Shown here: piece by piece, positions 15,394 to 24,202 of the stretch
Layout: every line of letters begins with the position of its first letter
Numbering within the stretch: position 1 is the stretch's first letter
Source: Planobispora longispora
GTDB taxonomy: Bacteria > Actinomycetota > Actinomycetes > Streptosporangiales > Streptosporangiaceae
Length of the DNA: 35,686 nucleotides
Direction of reading: 5' to 3'
Assembly (NCBI RefSeq): GCF_016863135.1
Contig: NZ_BOOH01000078.1
Location: forward strand, 1-35,686
The notes under the pieces: model-generated
Database searches by the model: none
What the model was told of the DNA's origin: nothing
What the model saw: only the letters and a program-made list of their open reading frames with translations
Program-made: the position numbers and the translations under genes

Positions 15394-16980
15394 GTGGAAG
15401 TCAACGGGGCCTGGCGGCTGCTTGCCGACCGCGGCATCATGACGAAGGTCTTCATTCCGGTGACGGTGCTGGGGCTGACCGCGGTGGTCACCGGCTCCGT
15501 GGCGCTGTCGAAGATGGACACGTTGCAGGAGGAGCACAACCTGCAGCTGGAGCACTCCGTCCCGTTCATCACCGGCCTGCAGGACGCGGCGGTGGCGGCC
15601 AAGGCGGCCGCCAACGACGAGCGCGGGTTCCTGCTGACCGGTGACGCCGCGTTCAGCGACGAGGTCTCCAAGCGGTTCACCGTGATCGACGACGCGCTGG
15701 AGCAGGCACGCGGCGCCGCCGTCTCCCCGGAGCAGAACACCCAGGTGGACGAGATCGCCGACGGCATCGACGCCTGGCAGGACGCCCTGTCGGCCGAGTT
15801 CACCCTCTACGCCACCGACAAGGCCACCGCGACCGAGAACGCCCTGGGCCCCAACCGCGACCTGCGCAAGGCCTACGAGGAGAAGCTGGACGCGGCCATG
15901 GAGGAGGCGACCGGCGCGCTCGCCGCCAGCGCCTCCTTCAACGAGACCGTCAGCTCCGCCCGCTTCGTCGTCACCCTCATCCTGATCCTCGGCATGCTCT
16001 GGGGCGTCCTCAGCGCGCTGATCGTCGCCAAGGTGATCACCGGCCCGCTCCGCTCGGTGGTCGGCGTGCTCAAGCAGGTCGCCAGGGGCGACCTGACCGG
16101 CCGGGCGCAGGTGCGCTGCAGGGACGAGATCGGCGAGATGGCCGGGGCGCTGAACGAGGCGATCGACGCCATGCGCGGAGCGCTGCGCACCATCGACAGC
16201 TCGTCGGACTCCCTGGCCAGCGCCTCGGAGGAACTGACCGCCACCAGCACCCAGATCGCCGCCAGCGCCGAGGAGACGAGCGTGCAGGCCGGTGTGGTCA
16301 CCGCCGCCGCCGACGAGGTCTCCCGCAACGTGGAGACGGTCGCCGCCGGCGCCGAGGAGATGGGCGCGGCGATCCGGGAGATCGCGCACAGCGCCAGCGA
16401 GGCGGCCAAGGTGGCCGCTCAGGCGGTGGCGGCGGCGCAGTCGACCAACGAGATCGTCGGCAAGCTGGGCACCTCCAGCGCCGAGATCGGCTCGGTGATC
16501 AAGACCATCACCTCGATCGCCGAGCAGACCAACCTGCTGGCCCTCAACGCCACCATCGAGGCCGCCCGCGCCGGCGACGCCGGCAAGGGCTTCGCGGTGG
16601 TCGCCGGCGAGGTCAAGGACCTGGCCCAGGAGACCGCCAAGGCCACCGAGGACATCGCCCGCCGGGTGGAGGCCATCCAGAACGACACCGGGGGCGCGGT
16701 GGAGGCCATCGCGGAGATCAGCCAGATCATCGCGCGGATCAACGACTACCAGCTGACCATCGCCTCGGCGGTGGAGGAGCAGACCGCCACCACCAACGAG
16801 ATGAACCGCAGCGTCGCGGAGGCGGCGGCGGGCTCCGGCCAGATCGCCGGCAACATCTCCTCGGTGGCCCACGCCGCCCAGACGACCAGCGGGAGCGTCG
16901 TCGACACCCAGCGCGCGGCCGAGGAACTCGCCCGCATGTCCACCGAGCTGCGGGCCGTGGTCGGACGCTTCTCCGTCTGA
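15394..16980 (+). CDS. Methyl-accepting chemotaxis protein 1 (four-helix ligand domain)
   Basis: 528 residues. Membrane helix 1 is about 18-37, an extracellular helical sensor (4HB/CHASE3-like, containing [11 protein letters not shown]) follows, and helix 2 is about 191-213. HAMP and a long cytoplasmic coiled coil come next, with the signalling tip [18 protein letters not shown] near residues 377-394. The protein ends [11 protein letters not shown], a tail shared with the other transmembrane receptors here. It would control a CheA/CheW complex not encoded in this window. The GTG start has GAGGAG 9 bases upstream. A 150-base part of the tip region is identical to chemoreceptor 2. Confidence 0.93.
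   Translation: MEVNGAWRLLADRGIMTKVFIPVTVLGLTAVVTGSVALSKMDTLQEEHNLQLEHSVPFITGLQDAAVAAKAAANDERGFLLTGDAAFSDEVSKRFTVIDDALEQARGAAVSPEQNTQVDEIADGIDAWQDALSAEFTLYATDKATATENALGPNRDLRKAYEEKLDAAMEEATGALAASASFNETVSSARFVVTLILILGMLWGVLSALIVAKVITGPLRSVVGVLKQVARGDLTGRAQVRCRDEIGEMAGALNEAIDAMRGALRTIDSSSDSLASASEELTATSTQIAASAEETSVQAGVVTAAADEVSRNVETVAAGAEEMGAAIREIAHSASEAAKVAAQAVAAAQSTNEIVGKLGTSSAEIGSVIKTITSIAEQTNLLALNATIEAARAGDAGKGFAVVAGEVKDLAQETAKATEDIARRVEAIQNDTGGAVEAIAEISQIIARINDYQLTIASAVEEQTATTNEMNRSVAEAAAGSGQIAGNISSVAHAAQTTSGSVVDTQRAAEELARMSTELRAVVGRFSV
16507..16656 (+). repeat. 150-bp perfect inverted repeat, copy A (in chemoreceptor 1)
   Basis: Identical, base for base, to the reverse complement of 24527-24676 in chemoreceptor 2, including all synonymous positions. 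It encodes the receptor tip. Confidence 0.9.
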
Positions 16981-17305
16981 TCCGCCCAGGCTCTCCTCCA
17001 GACCGCCGGACCCCCTCCCCGGCGGTCCGCGAGCCGCCCAGGACCCCGTCCCGGGCGGCTCGTGTCGTTCCCGGCCGGGCCCGGCCGCGGGGGGCGGTAG
17101 CGGTTCGGTTGCCGTACGCCCCCGGCTCCCGGAGGAGGGCCCCCGGCTGCCGATCCTCCTGCCGAGGACGACCGCCGGACCCCCGACGATCCGTACGAGC
17201 CCTACGGCCGTCCCGGACCTGACACGCGCCGGCCCGGCGCGGAACCGGCGGAGCCCGACACGACGCGACCTCTCGTCTGTGCGGACCAAGAGAGGAAGCA
17301 TCACC
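16981..17305. other. Intergenic region between chemoreceptor 1 and the MFS gene
   Basis: 325 bases without a convincing gene. The first 80 bases hold two tandem terminator hairpins. The rest is very GC-rich, and I see no promoter of the CTCA-N16-GCCGAT type. A GAGAGGAAG ribosome site precedes the MFS GTG. Confidence 0.6.
17001..17062 (+). terminator. Two tandem hairpins after chemoreceptor 1
   Basis: GACCGCCGG (17001-17009) pairs with CCGGCGGTC (17019-17027), and CGAGCCGCCC (17030-17039) pairs with GGGCGGCTCG (17053-17062). Both stems are perfect, 9 and 10 bp. There is no U-tract, as is common in actinomycete terminators. Confidence 0.7.
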
Positions 17306-18739
17306 GTGTCCCGAACCCCCGACATGCTGCGGGCCCTGCGGCACCGTAACTACCGCCTGTGGGCGGGCGCGGACTTCCTGTCGGTGGCCGGAACCTGGAT
17401 GCAGGTCCTGGGCGTCAACTGGCTCCTGCTGTCGATCTCCCACTCGGCCACCAGCCTGGGCTTCGGCCTGTTCCTGCAGTCGCTCCCCACCCTGCTGCTG
17501 GCTTTCGCCGGCGGCTCCCTCGCCGACCGGCTGCCCGCCCGCCCGCTGGTGCTGACCGGGCAGGCCCTGCACGGGCTGCTCGCCCTGGCGCTCGCCGTCA
17601 TCGCCTTCGCCGGCGTGCAGAACGTCTGGCCGATCTACGCCGTCGCCCTGCTCGGCGGAATGGTGTCCGCCCTGGACGGCCCCGCCCTGGGGCGTTTCGG
17701 CGCGGAGGTCGTCGGCCCCGAGGACCTGTCCAACGGCCTGGCCCTCGGCTCGGTGATCAGCTCCGGCGGGCGCATCATCGGCATGGCGCTGGCCGGGGCG
17801 CTCATCCCGCTGACCGGCACCGGGACGCTCTTCCTGCTCAACGGGCTGAGCTTCGCGGGCGTCATCGCCGCGGTGCTGTGCATGCGCGCCGGCGAGATGC
17901 ACCCCCTGCCGCGCGCCCGGGCCGCGGAGGTCGGGATCACCGCGGGTCTGCGCTACATCTCCCGCACCCGCTGGCTGCTCGTCCTGCTCGGCATGGCCTT
18001 CGTCCTGGGCGCCCTGGGCCGCAACTACCAGGTCACCATGGCCGCGATGAGCGAGGGACCGCTGGCCGCCGGCGCGACCGGCTACGGCGTCCTGTCCGTC
18101 GTCTTCGCCGTCGGCGCCGTCCTGGGCGGCCTGTACGCGGCCTCCCGGCCCCGCCTGACGTTCCGGATCCTGTTCGCCGCCGCCCTGATCACCAGCGTGG
18201 GCCAGGCGATCAGCGGAATCGTGCCCGGCCTGCTCGGCTTCGCCGTCATGTTGCTGCCGATCGCCGCCGCGGCGGTGGTCCTCGACACGACCGTGAGCAC
18301 GCGCGCCCAGCTCGACACGGAGCCGACCATGCGGGGCCGCGTACTGGCCGCGCAGACGATGGTGGGAGCGGCCTCGGGCGCGGTCGGCGGCCCGGTGCTC
18401 GGGATGCTCTGCGACACCCTGGGGCCCCGCGAGGCCCTCGTCCTGGCCGGAGTGATCACCACCGTGGTGGCCTTCACCGCCGCCGTGCTGCTGGCGCGCT
18501 CGCTCGGGCGCACCTCCCCGGTCGCCGCCGCGATCGTCGCGCTGCGCGGTCCCGAGGGCATCCGAGGAATCCGGGGCCTGCGGGGCGTCCGGCGGCCGTC
18601 CCCGGCCGGCCCCGCCCGCCGTCCGGCGGTCTCCCGGAGTGTCCGGCCCGGAGACGCCCCGCGGGCCTCCAGGGCGCTCCCCCGTCCCGCCGTGCGCCGT
18701 TCCGCGCGCCGCATCCGACCGGAGAGGGCGCTGTTCTAG
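17306..18739 (+). CDS. MFS transporter (EntS-like drug or siderophore exporter family)
   Basis: 477 residues. Ten to twelve membrane helices fill residues 15-410, starting ALRHRNYRLWAGADFLSVAGTW, a typical opening of the DHA3/EntS-type MFS exporters. The first cytoplasmic loop carries GGSLADRLPAR, the family's motif A. The last 65 residues are an Arg/Pro-rich cytoplasmic tail with no recognisable domain, longer than usual. The GTG at 17306 is preferred over one at 17279, since GAGAGGAAG lies properly upstream. Substrate is unknown. It has no visible link to its motility neighbours and lacks their promoter motif. Confidence 0.85.
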   Translation: MSRTPDMLRALRHRNYRLWAGADFLSVAGTWMQVLGVNWLLLSISHSATSLGFGLFLQSLPTLLLAFAGGSLADRLPARPLVLTGQALHGLLALALAVIAFAGVQNVWPIYAVALLGGMVSALDGPALGRFGAEVVGPEDLSNGLALGSVISSGGRIIGMALAGALIPLTGTGTLFLLNGLSFAGVIAAVLCMRAGEMHPLPRARAAEVGITAGLRYISRTRWLLVLLGMAFVLGALGRNYQVTMAAMSEGPLAAGATGYGVLSVVFAVGAVLGGLYAASRPRLTFRILFAAALITSVGQAISGIVPGLLGFAVMLLPIAAAAVVLDTTVSTRAQLDTEPTMRGRVLAAQTMVGAASGAVGGPVLGMLCDTLGPREALVLAGVITTVVAFTAAVLLARSLGRTSPVAAAIVALRGPEGIRGIRGLRGVRRPSPAGPARRPAVSRSVRPGDAPRASRALPRPAVRRSARRIRPERALF

Positions 18740-18907
18740 GGCCGGGACAGGCCTTCGCGCGCGCCGTACCCGACCGGTGAGACCGGAGAGAGAACCGTAG
18801 AGCGACGATAGCTTTGTGAAGTTTTCTCATCACTCTGGGTATTCATGCTCCAAGTTCGGATGTTCCCAGATGGGCGGGCGCAGAAGTCCTTATAAGTCCG
18901 ATGAATC

Positions 18908-18935
18908 CTCATCCTTCCGCCCGATCTGTCGATAA
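18908..18935 (+). promoter_or_regulatory. Sigma-28-like promoter for the cheB operon
   Basis: CTCATCCT, 12 bases, then GTCGATAA. Same spacing as the other motility promoters, with one mismatch (GTC for GCC) in the -10. It ends 57 bases before cheB. Confidence 0.68.
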
Positions 18936-18992
18936 GGAGCGCGATGGACGGGCGGTGACAAAAGTCCCGCTTCTGGCACAGGAGGCACTCGC

Positions 18993-20072
18993 GTGGTATC
19001 AGTTCTGGTGGTCGACGACTCGGTCGTCGTCCGGCGTCTGATTGTCGACGCGCTGAGTGAGGATCCTGGCATCCAGGTGGTCGGCACCGCGCCCAACGGC
19101 AAGGTGGCCCTTTCCAAGATCGACATGTTGAAGCCGGACATCGTCACGCTCGACATCGAGATGCCGGTCATGGACGGTCTGACCACCATCAAGGAGATTC
19201 GGAAGGTCCACCCTCGCCTCCCGGTCATCATGTTCAGCACGCTGACCTCGGTCGGCGCGTCGGCCACCCTGGAGGCCCTGGCCTCGGGCGCCAGCGACTA
19301 CGTGACCAAGCCGGCCAACGTCGGCAGCGTCGCGGAGTCGATCAAGAGCGTGCGGGAGCAGATCATCCCCCGCATCTACGCGCTGTGCAAGGTCGGCGCT
19401 CCGGCACGCGGGGCCGTCAGGCCCGCCCCCTCCGCCCCGGTCTCGCTGGCCCGCACGCCCGCCGGCGGGGCCGGCGCGCCCCAGATCGTGGCCGTGGGAT
19501 GCTCCACCGGCGGTCCGGACGCCCTGTCCAAGGTGGTCAGCGCGCTCCCTGCGACGTTCCCGCTGCCGATCGTGGTGGTGCAGCACATGCCGCAGGTGTT
19601 CACCAAGATGTTCGCCGAGCGGCTCGACCGCGCCGCGCGGCTGAAGGTCGTCGAGGCCCAGGCCGGCATGCCGGTGCAGGCCGGAACGGTGTACATCGCG
19701 CCCGGCGACTACCACATGGAGGTCGTACGGCGCGGCGGCGGCGTCTCCACCAACCTGCAGCAGGGACCGCCCGAGAACTTCTGCCGCCCCGCCGTGGACG
19801 TGCTGTTCCGCTCGGTCGCCGCGGTGTACGGCGGAGCGACCCTGGCCGTGATCCTGACCGGGATGGGCCAGGACGGCAAGCGCGGCAGCGAAGGGCTGGT
19901 GGCGAAGGGGGCCGAGGTCGTCGCCCAGGACGAGGCCACCTCGGTGGTCTGGGGCATGCCCGGAGCCGTCGCCACCGCGGGACTGGCCCACTCCGTTCTC
20001 CCGCTGAACGAGATTTCCAACCATCTAATCAACCGTGTGGCCGGCGGCCGCACGGCCAGGTCCCGAGGATGA
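18993..20072 (+). CDS. cheB: Chemotaxis response regulator / protein-glutamate methylesterase CheB
   Basis: 359 residues. The receiver has VVDDS, phospho-acceptor Asp54 (TLDIEMPVMDG) and Lys107 (YVTKPAN). A Pro/Ala linker leads to the methylesterase domain with the catalytic triad Ser171 (VGCSTGGP), His198 (VVQHMP) and Asp294 (GMGQDG). It removes methyl esters from receptor glutamates, and may deamidate glutamines, when phosphorylated by CheA, giving adaptation. The start is GTG after GGAGG. It is the first gene of a six-gene operon and lies 4 bases before cheR. Confidence 0.96.
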   Translation: MVSVLVVDDSVVVRRLIVDALSEDPGIQVVGTAPNGKVALSKIDMLKPDIVTLDIEMPVMDGLTTIKEIRKVHPRLPVIMFSTLTSVGASATLEALASGASDYVTKPANVGSVAESIKSVREQIIPRIYALCKVGAPARGAVRPAPSAPVSLARTPAGGAGAPQIVAVGCSTGGPDALSKVVSALPATFPLPIVVVQHMPQVFTKMFAERLDRAARLKVVEAQAGMPVQAGTVYIAPGDYHMEVVRRGGGVSTNLQQGPPENFCRPAVDVLFRSVAAVYGGATLAVILTGMGQDGKRGSEGLVAKGAEVVAQDEATSVVWGMPGAVATAGLAHSVLPLNEISNHLINRVAGGRTARSRG

Positions 20073-20076
20073 CCCG

Positions 20077-20922
20077 ATGGCTCTAACCCAACAGGAGTTC
20101 GCCTTCGTAAGCGGGCTCGTCCGGCGCGAGGCGGCGATCGTCCTCGAACCAGGCAAGGAATATCTGGTAGAGGCGCGGCTGCTGCCTCTGGCCCGGCGGA
20201 CCGGCACCGTCTCGGTGTCGGAGTTCGTCGCGCGGGCCCAGCGGGAGCGCGCGCTCGCCGACCAGATCGTCGACGCTCTGACCACCAACGAGACGTCGTG
20301 GCTGCGCGACCGTGAACCGTTCAGCGCGTTCACCGACGTCGTGCTGCCCGACCTGATGGAGCGCCGCTCCCCGACGCAGAAGCTGCGCGTCTGGTCGGCG
20401 GCGTGCTCCAGCGGGCAGGAACCGTACGGCCTGGCCATGCTGCTCGAGGAGAACCTCAGGAACAGCATGCAGTACGAGATCATGGCGACCGACATCTCCA
20501 CCGAGATGCTGGAGCGCGCCAAGACCGGCCGCTACAGCCAGCTGGAGGTGAACCGGGGACTGCCCGTCCCCATGCTGGTGAAGTACTTCCAGCGGGCGGG
20601 CACGGAATGGCAGGCGAGCGACTCCCTGCGCCGCAACGTCTCCTTCCAGAAGGTGAACCTGGCGGCGCCCCTGCCGCCGGTCCAGCCCTTCGACGTGGTG
20701 TTCCTGCGCAACGTCCTGATCTATTTCGACCTTGAGACCAAGCGCTCCGTGCTGCGGCGCATCCGCAGCCTGATGCGCCCTGACGGCTGGCTCTTCCTCG
20801 GTGCAGCCGAGACCACCATCGGCATCGACGACGGCTACGAGCGAGTCGTCGCCGGACGCGCGTCGGCATACAGGCCGCGCGCCGCGACCACTGCGCCCAT
20901 CAGCGCGACAAGGAAGGGGTGA
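20077..20922 (+). CDS. cheR: Chemotaxis protein methyltransferase CheR
   Basis: 281 residues. The N-terminal helical domain contains the family motif NETSWLRD (71-78). The SAM-binding fold begins VWSAACSSGQEPYGLAM, and the later FDVVFLRNVLIYFD motif completes the MTase core. It methylates receptor glutamates using S-adenosylmethionine, opposing CheB. The ATG at 20077 is four bases beyond the cheB stop, though its ribosome site is weak; coupling through cheB is likely. A C-terminal tail of about 20 residues is basic and low complexity. Confidence 0.95.
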   Translation: MALTQQEFAFVSGLVRREAAIVLEPGKEYLVEARLLPLARRTGTVSVSEFVARAQRERALADQIVDALTTNETSWLRDREPFSAFTDVVLPDLMERRSPTQKLRVWSAACSSGQEPYGLAMLLEENLRNSMQYEIMATDISTEMLERAKTGRYSQLEVNRGLPVPMLVKYFQRAGTEWQASDSLRRNVSFQKVNLAAPLPPVQPFDVVFLRNVLIYFDLETKRSVLRRIRSLMRPDGWLFLGAAETTIGIDDGYERVVAGRASAYRPRAATTAPISATRKG

Positions 20923-20927
20923 CCACC

Positions 20928-21317
20928 ATGCCTACAGCTATGGTGATCGATGACAGCCGGGCGATGCGCCTCATTCTGCGTCGCATTGTCACGCAGCTGG
21001 GCTTCGAGGTGCAGGAAGCCGGCAACGGCAAGGAAGCTCTGGATCTGCTGGAAACACTGGATCCAGTGCCTCAGGTGGCGCTTATCGACTGGAACATGCC
21101 GGAGATGAACGGACTGGAGTTCGTCTCGGCGGTCCGCTCCCAGGAGCGGTTCCGGCAGATGACCCTGATGATGGTGACCACGGAGAGCGAGCACGGGCAG
21201 ATCGTCCGCGCCCTCGCCGCCGGGGCGCACGAGTACGTCATCAAGCCCTTCACGCCTGAGGCCATCGCAGAGAAGCTGGCCCTCCTGGGCCTCGTACCGA
21301 GCGGAACCATGTCATGA
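20928..21317 (+). CDS. cheY: CheY-type response regulator 1
   Basis: 129 residues, a single receiver with VIDDS, phospho-acceptor Asp54 (LIDWNMPEMNG), Thr84/Thr85 and Lys106 (YVIKPF). CheY-P would bind the flagellar switch. The ATG at 20928 is preferred, with AAGGAAGGGG eight bases upstream; a GTG at 20919 overlapping the cheR stop would add three residues. Its stop overlaps the next gene (ATGTCATGA). The following gene encodes a CheC/CheX-type phosphatase. Confidence 0.92.
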   Translation: MPTAMVIDDSRAMRLILRRIVTQLGFEVQEAGNGKEALDLLETLDPVPQVALIDWNMPEMNGLEFVSAVRSQERFRQMTLMMVTTESEHGQIVRALAAGAHEYVIKPFTPEAIAEKLALLGLVPSGTMS

Positions 21318-21775
21318 CCTCACCCACGATCGACGATCTCCAGGCCATCACCGAGCAGGTCTGGCTGTCCTACCTCGACCCCGAGGGGGTCACGCCCTTC
21401 CTCCCGTCGGAGCAGGGCCCCGGCATGCCCTGCGTGATCGCGACGGTCTCCGTGACGGGCGCCTGGGACGGGCACGTCGTCATGTCCTTCTCCCAGAAGG
21501 CCTCGCGGCTGTCGGCCTCGGCCCTGCTGGGCATGGAGGAGGAGGAGGTCTCCGTCGACGACGTCGCCGACGCGGTCGGCGAGCTCGTCAACGTGATCGG
21601 GGGGAACGTCAAGAGCCTTTTGCCTGACGGTTCCCTGCTCTCCCTCCCCCACGTGGCCACAATCGACGAGGGCGTCAACAAGTGGCCCGCCGCGGTCGAG
21701 GTTTGCCGTCTGCAGGGCAGCTGGCAGAACGAGCCGATTGCGATCACCGTGTTGACCAGCAAGAGCTCTGGGTAA
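21314..21775 (+). CDS. cheX: CheC/CheX-family CheY-P phosphatase 1
   Basis: 153 residues. Central helix DAVGELVNVIGGN contains the phosphatase pattern ExxN...N (Glu90, Asn93, Asn98), the residues that act on phospho-Asp in CheC/CheX/FliY proteins. There is one such helix, as in CheX, not two as in CheC. The likely role is to dephosphorylate a CheY, terminating the signal. It overlaps cheY-1 by four bases, pairing it with that regulator. Confidence 0.82.
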   Translation: MTSPTIDDLQAITEQVWLSYLDPEGVTPFLPSEQGPGMPCVIATVSVTGAWDGHVVMSFSQKASRLSASALLGMEEEEVSVDDVADAVGELVNVIGGNVKSLLPDGSLLSLPHVATIDEGVNKWPAAVEVCRLQGSWQNEPIAITVLTSKSSG

Positions 21776-21789
21776 GGAGACCTCACATC

Positions 21790-22152
21790 ATGAAGATTCT
21801 CATCGCAGACGACAGCCGGGTCATGCGTCAGATCGTCACACGCACCCTGCGGCAGGCCGGTTTCAGCGGGCACGAGCTCATCGAGGCGGCCGACGGCCGT
21901 GAGGCGCATGATCTCGTCATCGCCCAGAAGCCCGACCTGGTGCTCTCAGACTGGAACATGCCCGAAATGACCGGCATTGAGGTTCTGCGGGCGCTGCGAG
22001 CCGGCGGGGTGGACGTGCCGTTCGGGTTCGTCACCTCCGAGGGCACCGACGAGATGCGGAAGATGGCTGAGGAGGCCGGTGCGCTCTTCCTGATCACCAA
22101 GCCGTTCACCGCGGACAACTTCACCGACGTCCTCGGTCCGATCCTGGGGTAA
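21790..22152 (+). CDS. CheY-type response regulator 2
   Basis: 120 residues, a single receiver with IADDS, phospho-acceptor Asp54 (LSDWNMPEMTG), Thr82 and Lys104 (LITKPF). The DWNMPEM loop matches cheY-1, so the two are close relatives. The start ATG has AAGGAGA upstream. It lies between two CheX-like genes. Either regulator could be the switch-binding CheY, with the other acting as a phosphate sink; the sequence does not decide this. Confidence 0.9.
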   Translation: MKILIADDSRVMRQIVTRTLRQAGFSGHELIEAADGREAHDLVIAQKPDLVLSDWNMPEMTGIEVLRALRAGGVDVPFGFVTSEGTDEMRKMAEEAGALFLITKPFTADNFTDVLGPILG

Positions 22153-22161
22153 AGGCCTGCC

Positions 22162-22641
22162 ATGTCGACACTTCCGGTCCCGAAGGACGTCAAGGACCTG
22201 TTCGAGGATATGCTCGGCCGCCCCGTCACGGTGGGCGTGACCGACCCCGCGGTCGCCGCCGACCTGAACAAGGCGGTGGTCGCCCTCTACGTCGACAACG
22301 CACGCAAGCTGACAGCTGTGGTGGGCATGGACCTGAAACTGTCCTCCTTCGCGGGGGCGGCCATCGGCCTGATCCCGCAGGGCGGCGCCGAGGCGTCCAT
22401 CGAAGACGGTGAGCTGACCCCGATGCTGGCGGACAACGTCAGAGAGGTCTGCAACATCATCACCGGCCTGCTCAACCAGCTCGACCTGCCCCACCTGAAG
22501 CTCTACGAGGCGTACATGCCGGGACAGGCCGCCCCCACGGACGCCACGGCCCGCCTGCTGGCCCTCGGCGCCCGCCTCGACCTGGTGGTCGAGATCGGCG
22601 GGTACGGCAAGGGCAAGTTCTGGCTCTCCCTGGCCGGCTGA
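22162..22641 (+). CDS. CheC/CheX-family CheY-P phosphatase 2
   Basis: 159 residues, diverged from the first CheX-like protein but with the same type of helix: NVREVCNIITGLLN, giving Glu95, Asn98 and Asn105. Family membership in the CheX-type phosphatases is supported by this pattern, the size and the operon position. It starts ten bases after cheY-2 and is the last gene before a strong terminator. Confidence 0.78.
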   Translation: MSTLPVPKDVKDLFEDMLGRPVTVGVTDPAVAADLNKAVVALYVDNARKLTAVVGMDLKLSSFAGAAIGLIPQGGAEASIEDGELTPMLADNVREVCNIITGLLNQLDLPHLKLYEAYMPGQAAPTDATARLLALGARLDLVVEIGGYGKGKFWLSLAG

Positions 22642-22682
22642 TCGGCCCGCAGCCCGGCCGGACAGGGAGTCTCAACTCCAAG

Positions 22683-22712
22683 GCGCCGTCCCCTCCCGCG
22701 AGGGGGCGGCGC
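22683..22712 (+). terminator. Terminator hairpin at the end of the cheB operon
   Basis: GCGCCGTCCCCTC pairs with GAGGGGGCGGCGC: a 13-bp stem (one G-T pair) and a CCGC loop. No U-tract follows. Confidence 0.8.
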
Positions 22713-22756
22713 TTCGGCGTGTCCCGGCTCCCGCCGTGCCGTACGGCTCGCGACGG

Positions 22757-23587
22757 CTAGGACGGACTCGCCGAGCCGGCGGACTGGTGGGCGGTGGCCA
22801 GGCGGGCGGTGCGGGTCAGGAGAGCGCGCAGCGGGTGGCCGCCGGGCAGGGCCGTGACGGCCGGAGCTGCGGCGAGGTCGGCCAGGAGCAGGCGGAGCCG
22901 GGCGGCCAGGTGGCGGGTCCGGGTGAGATAGGCGGGGTCGCGGGGACCGGCGGGGACGCGGGCGAGGGACTCGGCCAGCTCGTCGAAGGATTCGGCCAGC
23001 TCGGGATCCGGGACGGAGCTCGCGTCCGGGGCCGCGTGACCGGAGGCGGGAGCAGGGGCGGCGGTGAGCGGATCGCGGTGCGCCAGCAGCCGCGCGGTGC
23101 ACTCCAGCAGGGCGGCGGCGTTGCGGTCCAGCCAGGCCCGCTCCCGCGACTCGGCGCGCCGGGCGGCCCGCTCGGCGACCTCGCTGCGCGGCGCGCCCCG
23201 CTCGGCGGCGGCGTGGCGGAGCAGGCGGTGCTGTACGGCCTGGCGCGAGCGGAGCCCCAGGGCGGCCGCCATCTCCCCCAGGCTCAGCCCGGACTCGACC
23301 CCCAGGGACAGCAGCCGGTGTTCGATCCGGTCCAGGCGGCCGGGCAGGGCCGGGACCGCGCGGCGGCCGTACTCCAGCAGGACGAGGGCGTCCAGTACGT
23401 CGCGCCGGAGCACCTCGGCGGGGACGCGCCGGTGGGCGGCGACGTAGGCGGCCACCTCCAGCGGCCCGTCGGGCAGCGTCTCCAGGTCGGGGTCGTCGCA
23501 GCGGGCGCGGCGGGCGATGATCTCCTCGACGCGGCGCAGCGCCTCGGACTCCGGAACGGCGCGGGAGGTTCTCGTGGGCACCGTCAA
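22757..23587 (-). CDS. Helix-turn-helix protein of unknown function, 276 aa
   Basis: 276 residues, helical and Ala/Arg-rich. Residues about 95-125 form a helix-turn-helix of the type LSLGEMAAALGLRSRQAVQHRL, resembling the sigma-like HTH of actinomycete regulators. No membrane segment. The start is TTG at 23587 or GTG at 23581, without a ribosome site, so translation may be leaderless. A perfect palindrome lies over the start and is a likely site for this protein. The last 20 residues are low complexity. The family is not one I can name. Confidence 0.7.
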   Translation of the reverse strand: MTVPTRTSRAVPESEALRRVEEIIARRARCDDPDLETLPDGPLEVAAYVAAHRRVPAEVLRRDVLDALVLLEYGRRAVPALPGRLDRIEHRLLSLGVESGLSLGEMAAALGLRSRQAVQHRLLRHAAAERGAPRSEVAERAARRAESRERAWLDRNAAALLECTARLLAHRDPLTAAPAPASGHAAPDASSVPDPELAESFDELAESLARVPAGPRDPAYLTRTRHLAARLRLLLADLAAAPAVTALPGGHPLRALLTRTARLATAHQSAGSASPS

Positions 23588-23601
23588 TACTGTATTGACG
23601 G
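23581..23601. promoter_or_regulatory. Perfect 21-bp palindrome over the start of the HTH gene
   Basis: CCGTCAATAC, one T, then GTATTGACGG: 10-bp arms and a single central base. It covers both candidate start codons of the minus-strand HTH gene, a position suited to autorepression. It is AT-rich relative to its surroundings. Confidence 0.7.
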
Positions 23602-23737
23602 CAGGGTTCCGGCGCCACGGCGAGGCCGTCGTGTCGCCGCGATCATCGGGTCGCCGGGTCTCGGCCGCGGCTGCCGTGTCTCAGGGAATTCGCTGCTTTC
23701 CTCCCTGAATGTCGCTCCTGTCGATCATCATGGCCGG

Positions 23738-24160
23738 GTGGACCTGAACTACTACGACACCCTCATCGCCGTCGCGGACGACTGCCCGGTCGATCACGCC
23801 GTGGAGCCGCCGCTGCGGGGCGCGAAGAAGACGGTCGCGCTGCTGCAGTTCGAGATGATCGACGCCGACCCGGGCGCTCTGACGCAGGAGGACGTGCTCT
23901 TCGAGAGCTGGCTGCGGCGGCAGGAACCGGCGGAACGGTCGCAGGCCGAGCGTGAGGAGCTGCGCGCGCAGTTCTTCGCCAAGCCGCAGGCGTGCCTGCG
24001 GGCCTCGCCCCTGCCCAAGCAGTACGGCTGGGGCCTGCTCTTCGACCAGATGGGCCGGGTACGGCTGTGCCCGATGGAGTCGGAGGAGTACCGGCGCATC
24101 GTCGCGGGGGAGGCGGGAGAGGTGAAGGTCCTCAAGGCGATGCGGTCCCGGCGGGCCTAG
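23738..24160 (+). CDS. DUF6157-like protein, 140 aa
   Basis: 140 residues, soluble. The opening LNYYDTLIAVADDCPV, the middle KTVALLQFEM and TQEDVLFESWLRRQ, and the segment KPQACLRASPLPKQYGWGLL match my memory of the DUF6157 family, small proteins of unknown function widespread in bacteria. The GTG start is chosen because family homologues begin at this point (MDLNYYDT). It is transcribed away from the HTH gene and ends convergently with chemoreceptor 2. No role in chemotaxis is suggested by the sequence. Confidence 0.75.
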   Translation: MDLNYYDTLIAVADDCPVDHAVEPPLRGAKKTVALLQFEMIDADPGALTQEDVLFESWLRRQEPAERSQAEREELRAQFFAKPQACLRASPLPKQYGWGLLFDQMGRVRLCPMESEEYRRIVAGEAGEVKVLKAMRSRRA

Positions 24161-24162
24161 GC

Positions 24163-24200
24163 GGTCCCGCCGGACCCGGAACGTCAGGCGCGGCGGGACC
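24163..24200. terminator. Bidirectional terminator between convergent genes
   Basis: GGTCCCGCCG (24163-24172) pairs perfectly with CGGCGGGACC (24191-24200), 10 bp, loop 18. It lies between the 140-residue gene and the stop of chemoreceptor 2. Confidence 0.65.
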
Positions 24201-24202
24201 GG

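Noticed and set aside
12738-15803. Long open frame of about 1000 codons on the minus strand over the GGDEF-EAL gene
   Set aside because: It is a shadow of GC-biased coding DNA; the plus-strand frame encodes clear GGDEF and EAL motifs.
18880-18905. TCCGATGA upstream of cheB as an alternative -10
   Set aside because: No CTCA-like partner at N16; the downstream CTCATCCT/GTCGATAA pair has the exact spacing.
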